A stretch of 64,000 nt of DNA, from positions 49,551,212 through 49,615,211 of the forward strand of contig NC_080680.1 in assembly GCF_030445035.2 (NCBI RefSeq), in the 5' to 3' direction. Position 1 is the first letter of the stretch; each line of letters begins with the position of its first letter. Both the position numbers and the translations under genes were made by a program. Source of the stretch: Dasypus novemcinctus. Lineage: Eukaryota > Chordata > Mammalia > Cingulata > Dasypodidae. This document shows positions 10,271 to 21,400 of this stretch, in pieces. A model generated the notes under the pieces. The model was not told the DNA's origin, made no database searches, and saw nothing but the letters and a program-made list of their open reading frames with translations.

Positions 10271-11640
10271 TGAATGTCTGCCATGAATCTTAAGTAATAT
10301 TGATTGACGGTGCACTTGTCACTGATGGTATTTTAGCAGATGACAAATGCTATGCATATGGATTTAGCTTTTATGTTATTTAAAATGTCCTTTGATGCAT
10401 TCAGATCAGCATGCTTAGGAGAGGGCAGTTAGGGTAAAACTAAAGGGCTGCCTGGAGTAAAGATTGTTCCCCCGTTAAGAGTGGGGGACTTTTGCCAAGA
10501 AAAGTGGGCAATCCCCATAAAGAAATATGGACTCTTTGTGCCAAGATCATTGATACAGAAAAATTAAGTGAATAAATGTTAGTTTGCAATAAAATGGAGT
10601 CAAAGGAGGAAGTGAGGGGCCGAGGACAACAGTGGGAGAAAAGAATAATTATTAGGTTATTCCTTTCTCTGTGTACTTTCCTCTGCCGTCCAGATGGGCC
10701 TGGGCTGCAGGCACTAGTTGCTCTTGCCTTGCTCAGTAAATATGTTCAATGGCAGGGGAAAATGATTATTTCCCATTGCACTGTTATTAGAAATTGAAGT
10801 CCCCATATAACAGAGGCAATTTTTCGGTTCTGTTGAGCTGTGGTTTGCTACCTTCTGAAAAATAAAGGCTGTGCAAAATATATACTCTGAGTATGACAAC
10901 TTTAAGCTTTAAACCTTCAAAGAAAATTCATATTTTTTTTTGTTTAAGGGGATATGACTTTGTTTATATATGTATACACACACACATACATATAATTAGA
11001 GAAAGAAATATTTATTTTTTATCAGAATAACTAAAGGTGCCTTGGAAATTCAATCTTACAAGAATTAAGAAAACAAAATTTGCTAAATTCTTTATTCTAT
11101 TTTGGTAATTCACACACATATGTCTATTTATGTCCGCATGTATATATATGTATGTGTGTATGTATGTAATGTATGTATAGCTTTTGTTCAGCTGAGGAAA
11201 AGAAATGGACAAAGGCTGGTTCATTTTGCTTCATGAAAGGATTAGAAAAAAAGTCTGTTAGGCTTTGATAATTCTTCCTTGTTTGCAGCTCTTTTCCAGA
11301 ACTTTCCTTATTCATTTATGTCATAGTAATGATACATCTGAAGGCACCAAATTCAGGTGATTAGGGAAGTATAGTACCAGTTCTGGCCTTATGTTCTCAA
11401 TTCAAGTTAAGTTTGCTATTTGTCCACAGGCTGATTTTATTTAGGCCTTGGGCCTCCAGGCCTGCTCTGATTTGTGTGGCAAATAATAACAATTCCCTTC
11501 TAGCAGTATCTAAGCTGAAGCGGTTTCATTCTTGTAATGGTCTACATTGGTACAAGAACAGTGGCCTGAGGAAGCAATGGTAAAGGAAGGAATTGATGTG
11601 CACTATCCTGAAGGTGAGTCATGTCTAATTTATTCTTTCT
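10271..11640. other. Unassigned DNA with small AT/CA/TG repeats
   Basis: Holds a TA/CA-rich microsatellite at about 10964-11000 and a TATG/TGTA-rich one at about 11106-11181. No exon, RNA gene or repeat family is recognised elsewhere in this stretch. Confidence 0.5.
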
Positions 11641-11644
11641 TTTT

Positions 11645-12186
11645 CATGCATCTTCCAAGAAACATTTAGTATTAGGCATAAGGTAATGAGTTAGTCATGC
11701 TCCCTACCTTCAAAGAGATTATAGTCTAATGAGGAAGATGGCCTTGGAAAAGAGCAGTTTAGGTGCCTATGATGACTGCTGTAATGAAGGATTAGATGAA
11801 AAACATTTAAAGTGTGTGGGGAAGGAGTCATATACCCACATATTCTGCCAAAAACCTGAACTTGTAGTTAGCCAAGTTCTATCACTCCCAAATCTTAACT
11901 ATCTCTCAACTCCACTTAATTATTTCTATTCTCACAACAGTATTTTATTTTAGGAAGCCCCTCTCTCTTACCTGGATAACTGCAACAGATTCCTTATAGG
12001 TCTCACATTACTCTGCCCACATCCTTTTTCATTAAATCCTTCAGTGGTTTCCAATGACTTCAGGAAGACGCAAGATGGCTCTGTTAGGTTCACTTTCCTT
12101 GGTTCTCTTTCATTAATTACAGGAGTATTTACTGGACACTGACTATGTGCCAGTAGTCTCTGTAGTGCTAGCAACTGTTGTGGCAT
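11645..12186. repeat. L2 fragments in both orientations
   Basis: 11645-11800 looks like antisense L2 ('tccctaccttcaaagagattatagtcta'). 11940-12075 looks like sense L2 coding region ('tggataactgcaacagattcc', then 'cattaaatccttcagtggtttcc'). 12110-12186 is antisense L2-like again ('tactggacactgactatgtgcc'). All are highly diverged. Confidence 0.5.
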
Positions 12187-12467
12187 CTGGCGGAGATATT
12201 CACCAAATAAAGCTCAGCTGCCATTTTTAGCACATAAGTTAAGAACCTCATCTAATTATACAGTTGGTTTGTTGGGAGAATAGAATGAGTTACCTGTGAG
12301 ACTGCCGTAAAAATATGGGAGTATGCAAGGTAAAAGATCAACATGACATATCCCAAGATGTTTGAGAATCTTATGAAAGTATTGCATCTCAGATACAGGA
12401 AAGAAGACTCTAATACTTTTAAAAGTAAATTTTTGTTTCTGAGAGTTGCTCATTAGGCAGCTTAAAG

Positions 12468-12588
12468 AAGTGATTAGGAAGATCTAGATTTAAGTTACTT
12501 GATCTGTCATTTATTAGTCTTCTAACCTTAAGCAAATTACTTAACTCCCCTAGGCCTCAGTTTCTCCATCAGTAAAAAAAAGAAAATC
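12468..12588 (+). repeat. MIR SINE fragment
   Basis: 'cttaagcaaattacttaactcccct' and 'aggcctcagtttctccatcagt', a strong sense-strand MIR signature. Confidence 0.8.
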
Positions 12589-12589
12589 T

Positions 12590-12830
12590 ATAAAAAGTAT
12601 ATGATCCAAAATGTAAACCATAATATAAACTATTGACCATGGTTAGTAGCAAATGCTTCAATATTTGTATGCCAATTGTAACAAATGTATCATGAGCATG
12701 TAAAATGTTATTAATATGGGAGAGGGGAAGGGGAGGGGGCGTTGGATATATGGGAAGCATCTGTATTCTCTATGTGATTTTTCTGTATCCTACAGCTCCT
12801 TTGAAGATAAAATGAAAAACATAAGACACT
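12590..12830 (+). mobile_element. L1-type 3' UTR tail
   Basis: 'aaatgtaaaccataatataaac', 'gaccatggttagtagcaa', 'ccaattgtaacaaatgtatc', a G/A-rich purine tract at 12720-12740 and a 'gtattctctatgtgatttttctg' type end, then an A-rich tail. Same layout as 15540-15770 and 1-255. Confidence 0.65.
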
Positions 12831-13598
12831 GGGGGAATATATGGAAGAAAACATCACTGTACATATAGGACAACAGATCTTAAACAATGTCTAAATTTTT
12901 AAATTTTTTTATTATTTCAAATTATAAATTTTTTTTGTTTTACTGGTTATTTTTTAAATTGTTATTTCCTTTTCTTATTAATTTTGTCTGGTTATTTTGT
13001 TAGCTTCATTTTTTGGAGAGTTTTGGATCACAGAGGGGTCATAGTGGTGGGGGAGGATCACTAGTATGGGGTGTCAGTGATATGGGGATACATGGGAAGG
13101 GGTTCACCTAGGTCATGCCTCTAAGACATATGAATATGTTCAGTTGTTCCTGGGACATTGTCTCAGTGGTTAGATATCCACACAATAACTGAAAGAACAT
13201 TGAGTTCCCATCCTGGGGAGTTCTGCTATATTTTCTAATAGGACAGTAAGAATCCCCTGAGTGCAAGGGCAATGTCTAGTGAAGGAAGACAGACCATTAT
13301 GCCAGGCCCTTGACATTGATCATTGTACCTATGAACCTTTTCTTGTGAAATTGAAACGTAGCCTAGAATTATATATTGCCTAAGAGTTACCCCTTGAATG
13401 CCTTCTTGTTGCTCAGATGTGACCTCTCTCTATGCCAGACTCAGCAAATAAACATACTACCTTCACTCTGGCATGGGACACGACTCCTGGGGATGAGTCT
13501 CTCTGGCACCAAGGGATTATTACCAAGCACCAACTAGCAATGCATCTGGAAGAAGACCTTGATGAAAAGGGGGAAACAGTAAATACAAATGAGTTTTT

Positions 13599-14803
13599 TT
13601 TTTTTATTGACTTTGTAATCCAGCATCCATGTGGAATCTGAGCCTCCTCTTGACATAGAGGTGCAATGGACACAACCAATCCAATGTCCACATAGAAGAG
13701 GTGGCATTGGATTGGGAAAAGTGGACATGGTGGACGATGGGTATGGGGAAAGGCAGGAAGAGATGAGAGGTGGAGGCGTCTTTGGGACATGGAGCTGCCC
13801 TGGATGGTGCTTCAGAGGTAATCACCGGACATTGTAAATCCTCACAGGGCCCACTGGATGGAATGGAGGAGAGTATGGGCCATGATGTGGACCATTGTCT
13901 ATGAGGTGCAGAGGCGCCCAAAGATGTACTTACCAAATCCAATGGATGTGTCATGATGATGGGAACGAGTGTTGTTGGGGGGGGGAGAGGGGGAGCGGGG
14001 GGGTGGGGTTGAATGGGACCTCACATATATATATATATTTTTTTACTTTTTTTTTTTATTGACTTTGTAATAATATTACATTAAAAATATATATGTGAGG
14101 TCCATTCAACCCCACCCCCCCGCTCCCCCTCTCCCCCCCCCAACAACACTCGTTCCCATCATCATGACACATCCATTGGATTTGGTAAGTACATCTTTGG
14201 GCGCCTCTGCACCTCATAGACAATGGTCCACATCATGGCCCATACTCTCCTCCATTCCATCCAGTGGGCCCTGTGAGGATTTACAATGTCCGGTGATTAC
14301 CTCTGAAGCACCATCCAGGGCAGCTCCATGTCCCAAAGACGCCTCCACCTCTCATCTCTTCCTGCCTTTCCCCATACCCATCGTCCACCATGTCCACTTT
14401 TCCCAATCCAGTGCCACCTCTTCTATGTGGACATTGGATTGGTTGTGTCCATTGCACCTCTACGTCAAGAGGAGGCTCAGATTCCACATGGATGCTGGAT
14501 GCAATCCTCCCATTTTCAGTTGTAATCACTCTAGGCTCCATGGTGTGGTGGTTGTCCTTCTTCAACTCCATCTTAGCTGAGTGTGGTAAGTCCAATAAAT
14601 CAGATTGTAGGTGCTGGAGTCTGTTGAGGCTCAGGACCTGGCTATCACATTGTCAGTCCAGAGATTCAAATCCCCTAAATATATCTTAAACCCCAACATT
14701 AACTGCACCTCCAGCACATTAGCATGAAAGTCTTATGAAGGGAGATCCCATCTGAGTCCAGATTCATCACACATAAACACCATTTCCAAAGAGGGGCCAT
14801 CTG
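13599..14803 (-). mobile_element. Young foldback family X insertion with target-site duplication
   Basis: The insertion is flanked by the 13-bp repeat CAAATGAGTTTTT (13586-13598 and 14804-14816); the T part is ambiguous with the tail. From the left: a T run and 'attgactttgtaa' (reversed 3' end, to 13618); a forward segment 13618-14033; a second T run and the same 'attgactttgtaa' (14048-14070); then a normal antisense copy to 14803 covering about the last 750 bp of the element. 13618-14033 and 14089-14500 form a near-perfect inverted repeat. The family matches 44170-44940. It looks recent because the arms differ by only about three changes. Confidence 0.85.
13618..14500. repeat. Inverted repeat, ~410-bp arms, ~55-bp spacer
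   Basis: Arm A is 13618-14033 and arm B is 14089-14500. By eye the arms differ by two substitutions and one single-base indel. Both keep the same 9-G/9-C run. The spacer holds T runs and an AT-rich segment. Open frames of 161 codons (14095-14580) and 104 codons (14281-14595, other strand) lie within and reappear in the copy at 44390-44890; they are judged non-coding (see rejected list). Confidence 0.9.
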
Positions 14804-15780
14804 CAAATGAGTTTTTAAGGTTAAAAGATTTCAAAGTGAGGTGGGAGGTCATTCCAGAGGTTGCACTTATGCAAGTCTCAGCAGGATCTCATTGGCTGCC
14901 ACAGTAAATAGTCCCTTAAATAGCAGGGCTCCCTGCGGCTCTAGAAACATCCAGAAACTGTAAGTAGGGCAGGTAGCTCTGGAATTTGGCATCCTGTCAG
15001 TGTCCCTTACTTTGGAATTTATGCTCCCCACTGTGACAGAGTTAGACTCATTTATTGGTACTCTACACATGGCTTTTCTGCCACTTTTATTTGAACACAT
15101 AATTAGCACTATATCTGATAAATATTATATATGTCCCAGAGACTTAAATCTCTGGGCCAGTTGAGTCTTGAGCCCTGAATTTCAGCAGAGTTGCAACACC
15201 TACTCTCCAGTTCATTGAACTCACCTGAGTTGATCTTGAGCTTGTAGGGAGCAAGCTGGTTCCAGACTTCTCCAAGTCCACATTTCTTTGCCTCCATTTC
15301 TTATGTGTCCAAGACCAGGAAACCACAGACACAACTTTGTAGGAGGTATAGACATTATTATTCTAGCAATGGAAGAACTCTTATCATTGATGTAAATGCA
15401 GTGGCACCCAGAGTTTCTGATGAGGAGAGGGATGAATAGGTGTAACATGGAGCATTTTGGGGACATTGAACTTGTCCTGAATGACACTGCAGTGACAGAT
15501 ACAGGCCATTGTATATTTCTTCATAACTTATAAATTGTGTGGAACAAAGTATAAATTATAATGTAAACTGTAGTCCATGGTCAGTAGCAATACTTTGATA
15601 CGGGTTCATCAATTGAAACAAATGTACCACCTAATGAAGGATGTGGTTAATGTGGGAAAGTGTGGGAGGGGGAGGGTGGGGGGCATATGGGAATCCCATA
15701 TGCCTTTTATGTAACATTTATGTAATCTAAAGCTTCCTTAAAAATAGAAAAAAATTAATTATAAAAAAGGAATTGTAATA

Positions 15781-15895
15781 ATATCCTCAGTTTGCTGTGA
15801 GGATTAAATGAGAAGAGGCATGTAAAACACTTATGCCAGTGCCTGCCTGGCATGCAATAAATGCTCAATGAATGCCAGCTATTATTATTTCCCTT
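15781..15895 (+). repeat. MIR SINE 3' part
   Basis: 'tgtgaggattaaatgagaagagg', 'tgtaaaacacttatgccagtgcc', 'ataaatgctcaatgaatgcc' and 'agctattattattt' in order: MIR sense 3' half. Confidence 0.85.
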
Positions 15896-17309
15896 TCCAA
15901 AGCCCAGGTGTCTCACAGGGCTAAAGCACAATTAAGTTTGAAAACAGAAGTTTCTGTAATCAAATGAATTTACCATTTCTCAGTGCTTATTAACATCTGT
16001 AGATCTTTGCCTCATTTCACTCCTATTTTCCTCTCCCATTTTCCCTAACACTAAAATCCTTCTTTTCTGTTCAACATATATCAAGTTGTTCACGTAGCCA
16101 GATTCTGAAGTGGAGGAAGTCATCTCAGAGAGAAAGAGAGAAAAAAAATCCATCTGTGAAAGTCAAATCTGCACAAAGCTAATGGGCCAGGTAGAGAGAG
16201 GGTCAATTGGCTGAGCAAGTCTCAAGCCGGCCCAGGTGTAGGTTGATAACACCAGCCCCGCCGTGAGAATGAATGTGCAGGGCAAAGGGTCACAGGTGGC
16301 AGTGTGAGCGCCCCTGTCTCACGGAGGACACATGAAAAATTATGACTTCTTGGACAGAGCAAGTACGCTATTTGGTTTGAAAGGTATATGTATATGTGTA
16401 TCTACTTCCCCCTCTTGGGCCTTATCAAAAAGACTATATTTTTAAAAGACTTAACTTTTTCCCAATCCAAATTGGGGCTGTGTCAGAGTAAATGGTGCCC
16501 TGGGAAAGATGAATGGCTGATCCCCTTCTGAAAGGGCTCTCCAGAGACTCCCTTAGGAAACTCCTGCCTGAAGATAGACTGAGAGACAAATCTGTCAGGC
16601 TTGTCCCAGCAAAAGGAAATATTTTATTTACAACATGACTCATAAATCCTTCCTACTGCATTTTAAGTTTCCTCTTTTTTTGTAGGCACTGTGAAATCTC
16701 ATATGGGAAGCCGTGCATAGACATATCACTGGAGAGCCTTTTGAGGAGAGTCACCTGATGAGAGCACCTGGGGAAAGCACTGCGTGGGTGAGCCGGCAGG
16801 ATTCCTAACTCAATGATCCCTTATTTCTCAATTGCTTTCTTCTCTCCTAGCTCTTCCATCCTTTACTTCTCAGTCAGTTTTGACTATCTCTAACTGTATA
16901 TCCTTTTTCTTTTCTTCTCTACCCTTCTGCTTTCTTCAGGTGCCCTTTTCAGGTATTCATTGAGGGAAGAAGAGATTTATTATCTAAAGTTTAAATAGGA
17001 TGGTCGTCCATCTCCAGACTGTATGCATTCAGTGTCAGTAAATGTTGGGTCCTTCTGCTATTTAAATCTCTAAAAACTTATTGGTCATAGGTTCAGAGTG
17101 ATTCTGATGATAACTAGACCTTGCTTTTTTACTTTTTATTTTTTGCTTATTACTGAGAAGTCTCTCACCTTTCTTAATCTTATTTAGTCTTTACATAGTG
17201 TAGGCCTGCCAGAGACAATATTGAATGTACCTGTATCACAGAAACCTTCCAGATATAAGTTTGCTAATATTACCCAGGCTATGGCACCAGAGAAACAGAA
17301 GATGATTTG
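15896..17309. other. Unassigned DNA; possible conserved block at 16080-16420
   Basis: No repeat is recognised. 16195-16330 is richer in G+C and CpG than its surroundings and carries an 'aaagggtcacaggtggcag' segment, which could be a regulatory block. No splice-bounded open frame is convincing. See findings. Confidence 0.35.
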
Positions 17310-17640
17310 TGATACAATTCATTTCCACAAACATTTACTGACTGTCTTATGTCTACCAGGCACTGTACACCCAAAAATGAAGACACTGCAGGCTTTGCCC
17401 CCCAGGAACTCCCTATCTATTATAGACAACTTCGGTGCAAAATACTTAGTGTTAAATGACTGGTATAGACAAAATGCCACTGGAACATAGAGGAAGGATT
17501 GAATTTTGGGGGTAGGGTATGATGGGAAGTAGGAGTGGGGAACAGGTGTTACAAATGATGACAGGAGCTGGATATTAAAGAAAAACAGGATATCTATATG
17601 TTACGATGGGACAATAAATTGAGGCATGGGGACCGGCTGA
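17310..17640 (-). repeat. L2 LINE 3' region
   Basis: 'catttactgactgtcttatgtc' then 'taccaggcactgtac', 'aggaactccctatctattatag' and a purine-rich continuation, the complement of an L2 3' UTR. Confidence 0.6.
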
Positions 17641-18409
17641 ACAAAGGAATGAAGTCACACAATATATTGTGTATTTCTGCCATTAGCTGATACACTGATG
17701 AGAATAAGTGTTGATAAGGGAATAGTGAAAGAAAAGGTCAAAATATTTTGGAGCAATGGCTATGAAGGATCCATGCTTTGTATTAGAGTTGTATTTTAGA
17801 GGCAGTATATTTTGAAAGAATTGGAAAATCCCTGTTTAAGGGCTTGAATCTAATATTGCACCATCATATAACAATTTTCCTTCTTAGGATAGTAGAGGAT
17901 ATTATTACATTTGGACTATTTTTACTAAGGGAGAAATAACAAATTGTTCCATTTTTTGTGGAAGCTATCTGCACGTTTGTCTCAGGAAAAATAACAACAT
18001 ACGCAAATTCTCTTCCTCTTCGGGATTCTGGCCCCTGCTAAAGGGTCAGTGAGGTTTAACTGTGGGGACTAGTTCTGGTCATAAGCCCTGTATCTCATCT
18101 ATGTCATTTGCAAGCCTGCAAGTGTTCAGGGCAACATGGGTATTTGAAGTTTTTTGCCTTTAAGCAAAAGCCTGAAGGAAATTTGGGGGATATCTAAGTA
18201 TAGCTTGGGCATTGCATTTAATAAGAAGTAAAATGGGGTGGGAGAATCTTTTGACTGGTTTCTATTTCTTAATGTGCTATAATTATTATCTCTTTAAAAT
18301 TATAGGAATTAAAGCATGGATCTTGCCCAAAGGGAAGAATCATTCCAGTTTGGGACAGATTCCCAAACCCTTCTTGGCCACTAGAATGACAGAGGCTTAG
18401 AAGAATTGG
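17641..18409. other. Unassigned DNA
   Basis: No exon, RNA gene or named repeat is recognised. The longest frames are around 60 codons and start in AT-rich DNA. Confidence 0.45.
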
Positions 18410-18725
18410 CTGACGACAAGGACACCTGTTAAGATGCCATGGCTATATTCGAGGTTAGAGATGGGAAGGGGAGGATGGGAAATACAATAATAGAAGGGAT
18501 TCAAAAATTTTGAATAGATCAAATGCCAGAGGAAGAGGACTCAAGGAAAATTCATATGGTTGTAAATTTTGAGAATTACTTGATACTAATGCCATTAGTT
18601 GGAACAGAGAACTCAGGAAAGTGACAACTAAGGGAAAAGACCTTAAGTTTGATTTTGGGCATGTTGAGAATGGGATTCCTAGGGAATAGCCCAGCAGAGA
18701 TATCCAGGAGACAAACAGTTTGTCC
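18410..18725 (-). repeat. L2 LINE internal fragment
   Basis: 'gattttgggcatgttgagaatgg' and 'gagatatccaggagacaaacagt' match the antisense L2 internal pattern that is better preserved at 39893-42060. It abuts the truncated 5' edge of the endogenous retrovirus. Confidence 0.5.
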
Positions 18726-18823
18726 AGTGGGTCCCCAGTTCAGAATGCATAATGGGGATAGACATACTCAGTAACTGGCAGAATCCCCACATTGGATCGC
18801 TGACTTGAGGAGTCAGGGCTATT

Positions 18824-19440
18824 ATGGTTGGAAAAGCCAAGTGGAAGCCCTTAGAACTGCCCCAACCTATCAAAATAATAAACCAAAAGCAATACTGGGT
18901 TCCTGGAGGGATTGCAGACATTAGTGCCACCATCAAGGATTTGAAGAATGCAGGGGTGGTGATTCCCATCACATCCCCATTCAACTCTCCTATTTGGCCT
19001 GTACAGAAAACAGGTGGATCTTGGAGGATGACAGTACATTATCATAAATTTAACCAGGCGGTGACTCCAATTGCAGCTGCTGTCCCAGATGTGGTATCAT
19101 TGCTTGAAAAATCAACACATCCCCAGGTACTTGGTATGCAGCTGTTGATTTGGCAAATGCTTCTTTCTCAATTACTATTAGTAAGGACCACCAGAAACAG
19201 TTTGCTTTTAGATGGCAAGGCCAGCAGTATACCTTCACTCTCCTGCCTCTGGGGTATATCAACTCTCCCGTCCTATGTCACAATGTTTTCTGTAGGATCT
19301 TGATCATCTCTCCCTCCCACAAGACATCACACTGGTCCATTATGTTGCTGATATCATGTTGATAGGACCTAGTGAGCAAGAAGTAGCAAAGACTCTAGAC
19401 TTATTAGTAAGGCATTTTCATGAGAGAAGGTGGGACTAAA
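18824..19440 (+). pseudogene. pol: Reverse transcriptase relic (ERV-L pol)
   Basis: The first frame (from 18824, about 90 usable residues) carries a typical RT N-terminal block with IKDLKNAGVVIPITSPFNS. The reading then moves to another frame from 19150 (HQKQFAFRWQGQQYTF and a GYINSP block). The YxDD position reads Tyr-Val-Ala-Asp at 19341-19352, so the first catalytic Asp of the pair is absent. At least one frameshift lies between 19100 and 19150 and another before 19320, with further stops after 19360. In a live element this would copy RNA to DNA in the particle; here it cannot. Confidence 0.85.
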
Positions 19441-19499
19441 AACAACTAAAAACAATGTCCTTCCACCTCAGTGAAATTTCTAAGTGTCCAGTGGTGTGG

Positions 19500-20690
19500 G
19501 GCATGTTGAGATATCCCTTCTAAAGTAAAGAATAAGTTGTTGCATCTGGCCCCTCCTATGACCAAAAAAAAAAAAGGCACAATGCTTAGTTGGTTTCTTT
19601 GGATTTTGGAGACAACACATTCCTCATTTGGGTGTGCTACTCTGGCCCATTTACTGGGTGACCGGAAATGCAGCTATTTTTTACTGGGGACCAGAACAAG
19701 AAGAGGCTCTGCATCAGGTCCAGGCTGCTGTGCAAGCTGCATTACCACTTGGGCCATATGATCCAGCTGATCCAATGGTGCTAGAAGTTTCAGTGGCAAA
19801 CAGAGATGCTGTCTGGAGCCTTTGGCAAGCCACTATAGGAGAATCACAATGCAGACCCTTAGGATTTTGGAGCAAAGCCCTACCATCCTCTGCAGATAAC
19901 TACTCCCGTTCAGAGAAACAGCTTTTGGTCTGCTACTAGGCCTTAGTAGAGACTGAACACTTAACCATGGGCCATCAAGTTACTATGAGGCCTGAATTGC
20001 CTATCATGAGCTGGGTATTGTCTGGCCCACCAAACCATAAAGCTGGGCATGCACAGTAGCACTCCATAATAAAGTTGAAGTGGTACATATGAAATAGGGC
20101 TTGAGCAGGTCCTGAAGGCATGAGTAAATTATATTAGGAAGTAGCCCAAATGCCCATGGTCACCATCACTTCCATGTTACCTTCTTTTTTCCAGCCACAG
20201 CTTTGGCCTCTTCAGGAGTCCCTTACAATCGGTTGACTGAGGAAGAGAATACTCAGGCCTGGTTTACAGATGGTTCTGCATGATATGCAGGTACCATTGA
20301 AAATGGATAGCTACAGCACTGCAGCCCCTTTCTGGGATATCCCTGAAGGACAGTGGTGAGGGCAAATCCTCCCAGCAGGTGTAACTTTGAGCAGTGTACC
20401 TAGTTCTTCATTGCTTGGAAGAAGAAATGGCCAGAGGTGCATTTGTACAAATTCATGGGCTGTTGCCAATGGTTTGGCTGGATGGTTAGGGAATTGGAAG
20501 GAACTTGATTGGAAAATTGCTGACAAAGAGGTCTGGGGAAGAGGTATGTGGATAGACCTTTTTGAGTGGGCAAAAGACATCAAAATATTTGTGTCCCATA
20601 TAAATGCTCACCAGAGGGTGACTTCAGCAGAGGAAGATTTTAATAATCAAGTGGATAAGATGACCCACTCTGTGGCTAATGCTCAGCCTC
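19500..20690 (+). pseudogene. pol: RT connection and RNase H relic (ERV-L pol)
   Basis: 19628-19936 encodes a connection-type segment (GPEQEEALHQVQAAVQAALP, then FWSKALPSSADNYS) closed by a stop. The RNase H start FTDGSA is at 20263-20280, immediately followed by a TGA (20281-20283). A third frame from about 20430 carries WAVANGLAGW and the HINAHQ block near the RNase H C-terminus. The three pieces lie in different frames. A 12-A run at 19563-19574 is one likely frameshift site. Confidence 0.8.
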
Positions 20691-21400
20691 TTTTACCAGT
20701 CACTCCTGTCACTGCCCAATGGGCTCATGAACAAAGTGACCATGGAATTAGGGATAGAGTTTATGCATGGGCTCAGCAACACGGACTTCCCCTTACCAAG
20801 GCTGACTTGGCTACAGCCATTGCTGAGTACCCAATCTGCCAGCAGCAGAGACCCACACTCAGTCCCTGATATGGCACCAGTCCTTGAGGTAACCAGCCTT
20901 CTACCTGGTGGCAGGTTGACTACATTGGACCACTTCCACCATGGAAGGAGCAGCAATTTGTTTTAACTGGAATAGACACATACTCTGGATATGGATTTGC
21001 ATTTCCTGCATGCAATGCTTCTTCAAAAACTACCATCTGTGGACTTACCTGATGTCTTATCTACTGCCATGGTATTCCACACAGCATTGCTTCTGATCAA
21101 GGAACCCATTTCAAAGCAAATGATATGTGGGAATGGTCACATGCCCATGGGATTCACTGGTCTTACCATGTTATCCAACACCCTGAAGCAGATGGATTCA
21201 TAGAACAGTAGAATGGCCTTTTGAAGACTCAACTATAGTGCCAACTAGGTGGCAATACCTTGCAGGACTGGGGCAATGTTCTCCACGAGGCTGTGTATGC
21301 TCTAAATCAGCATCCACTCTATGGTATAGTTTCTCCCATTACCCAGGATCCATGGGTCCAGGAATCAAGGGGTGGAAATAGGAATGGCACCACTCACTAT
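20691..21400 (+). pseudogene. pol: Integrase relic (ERV-L pol)
   Basis: The N-terminal zinc-binding region keeps its two His codons (20726-20728 and 20741-20743). Of the Cys pair, the first position reads Tyr (20828-20830) and the second is Cys (20837-20839). A stop at 20867 ends that frame. In the catalytic core, Asp is visible at 20918-20920 in the VDYIGP block and at 21095-21097 in an SDQGTHF block. A Glu (21203-21205) is followed two codons later by TAG (21209-21211). So the three acidic positions survive, but the frame is broken several times. Confidence 0.8.

Larger units (their letters stand above)
12890..15775 (+). mobile_element. Old family X retroposon, sense, split by 13599-14803
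   Basis: Two pieces, about 12890-13598 and 14817-15775, read as one element once the nested insertion is removed. The left piece contains 'gttttggatcacagaggggtc' (13021) and 'atgggacacgactcctggggatgagtctc' (13464-13490), parallel to 43350-43380 and 43800-43830. The right piece is the complement of 5400-6190: 'cacctactctccagttcattg' (15197-15217) and 'ggtcattccagaggttgcac' (14847). It ends with the tail 'aatgtaaactgtagtccatgg' and an A-rich end near 15745-15775. Confidence 0.7.

Noticed and set aside
14095-14595. 161-codon (+) and 104-codon (-) frames that reappear at 44390-44890
   Set aside because: Both lie in the young family X element. Between the two 104-codon versions I count about seven amino-acid differences from roughly a dozen base changes, so there is no sign of purifying selection. 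No domain, no enzyme motif, and the 161-codon frame is antisense to the element.
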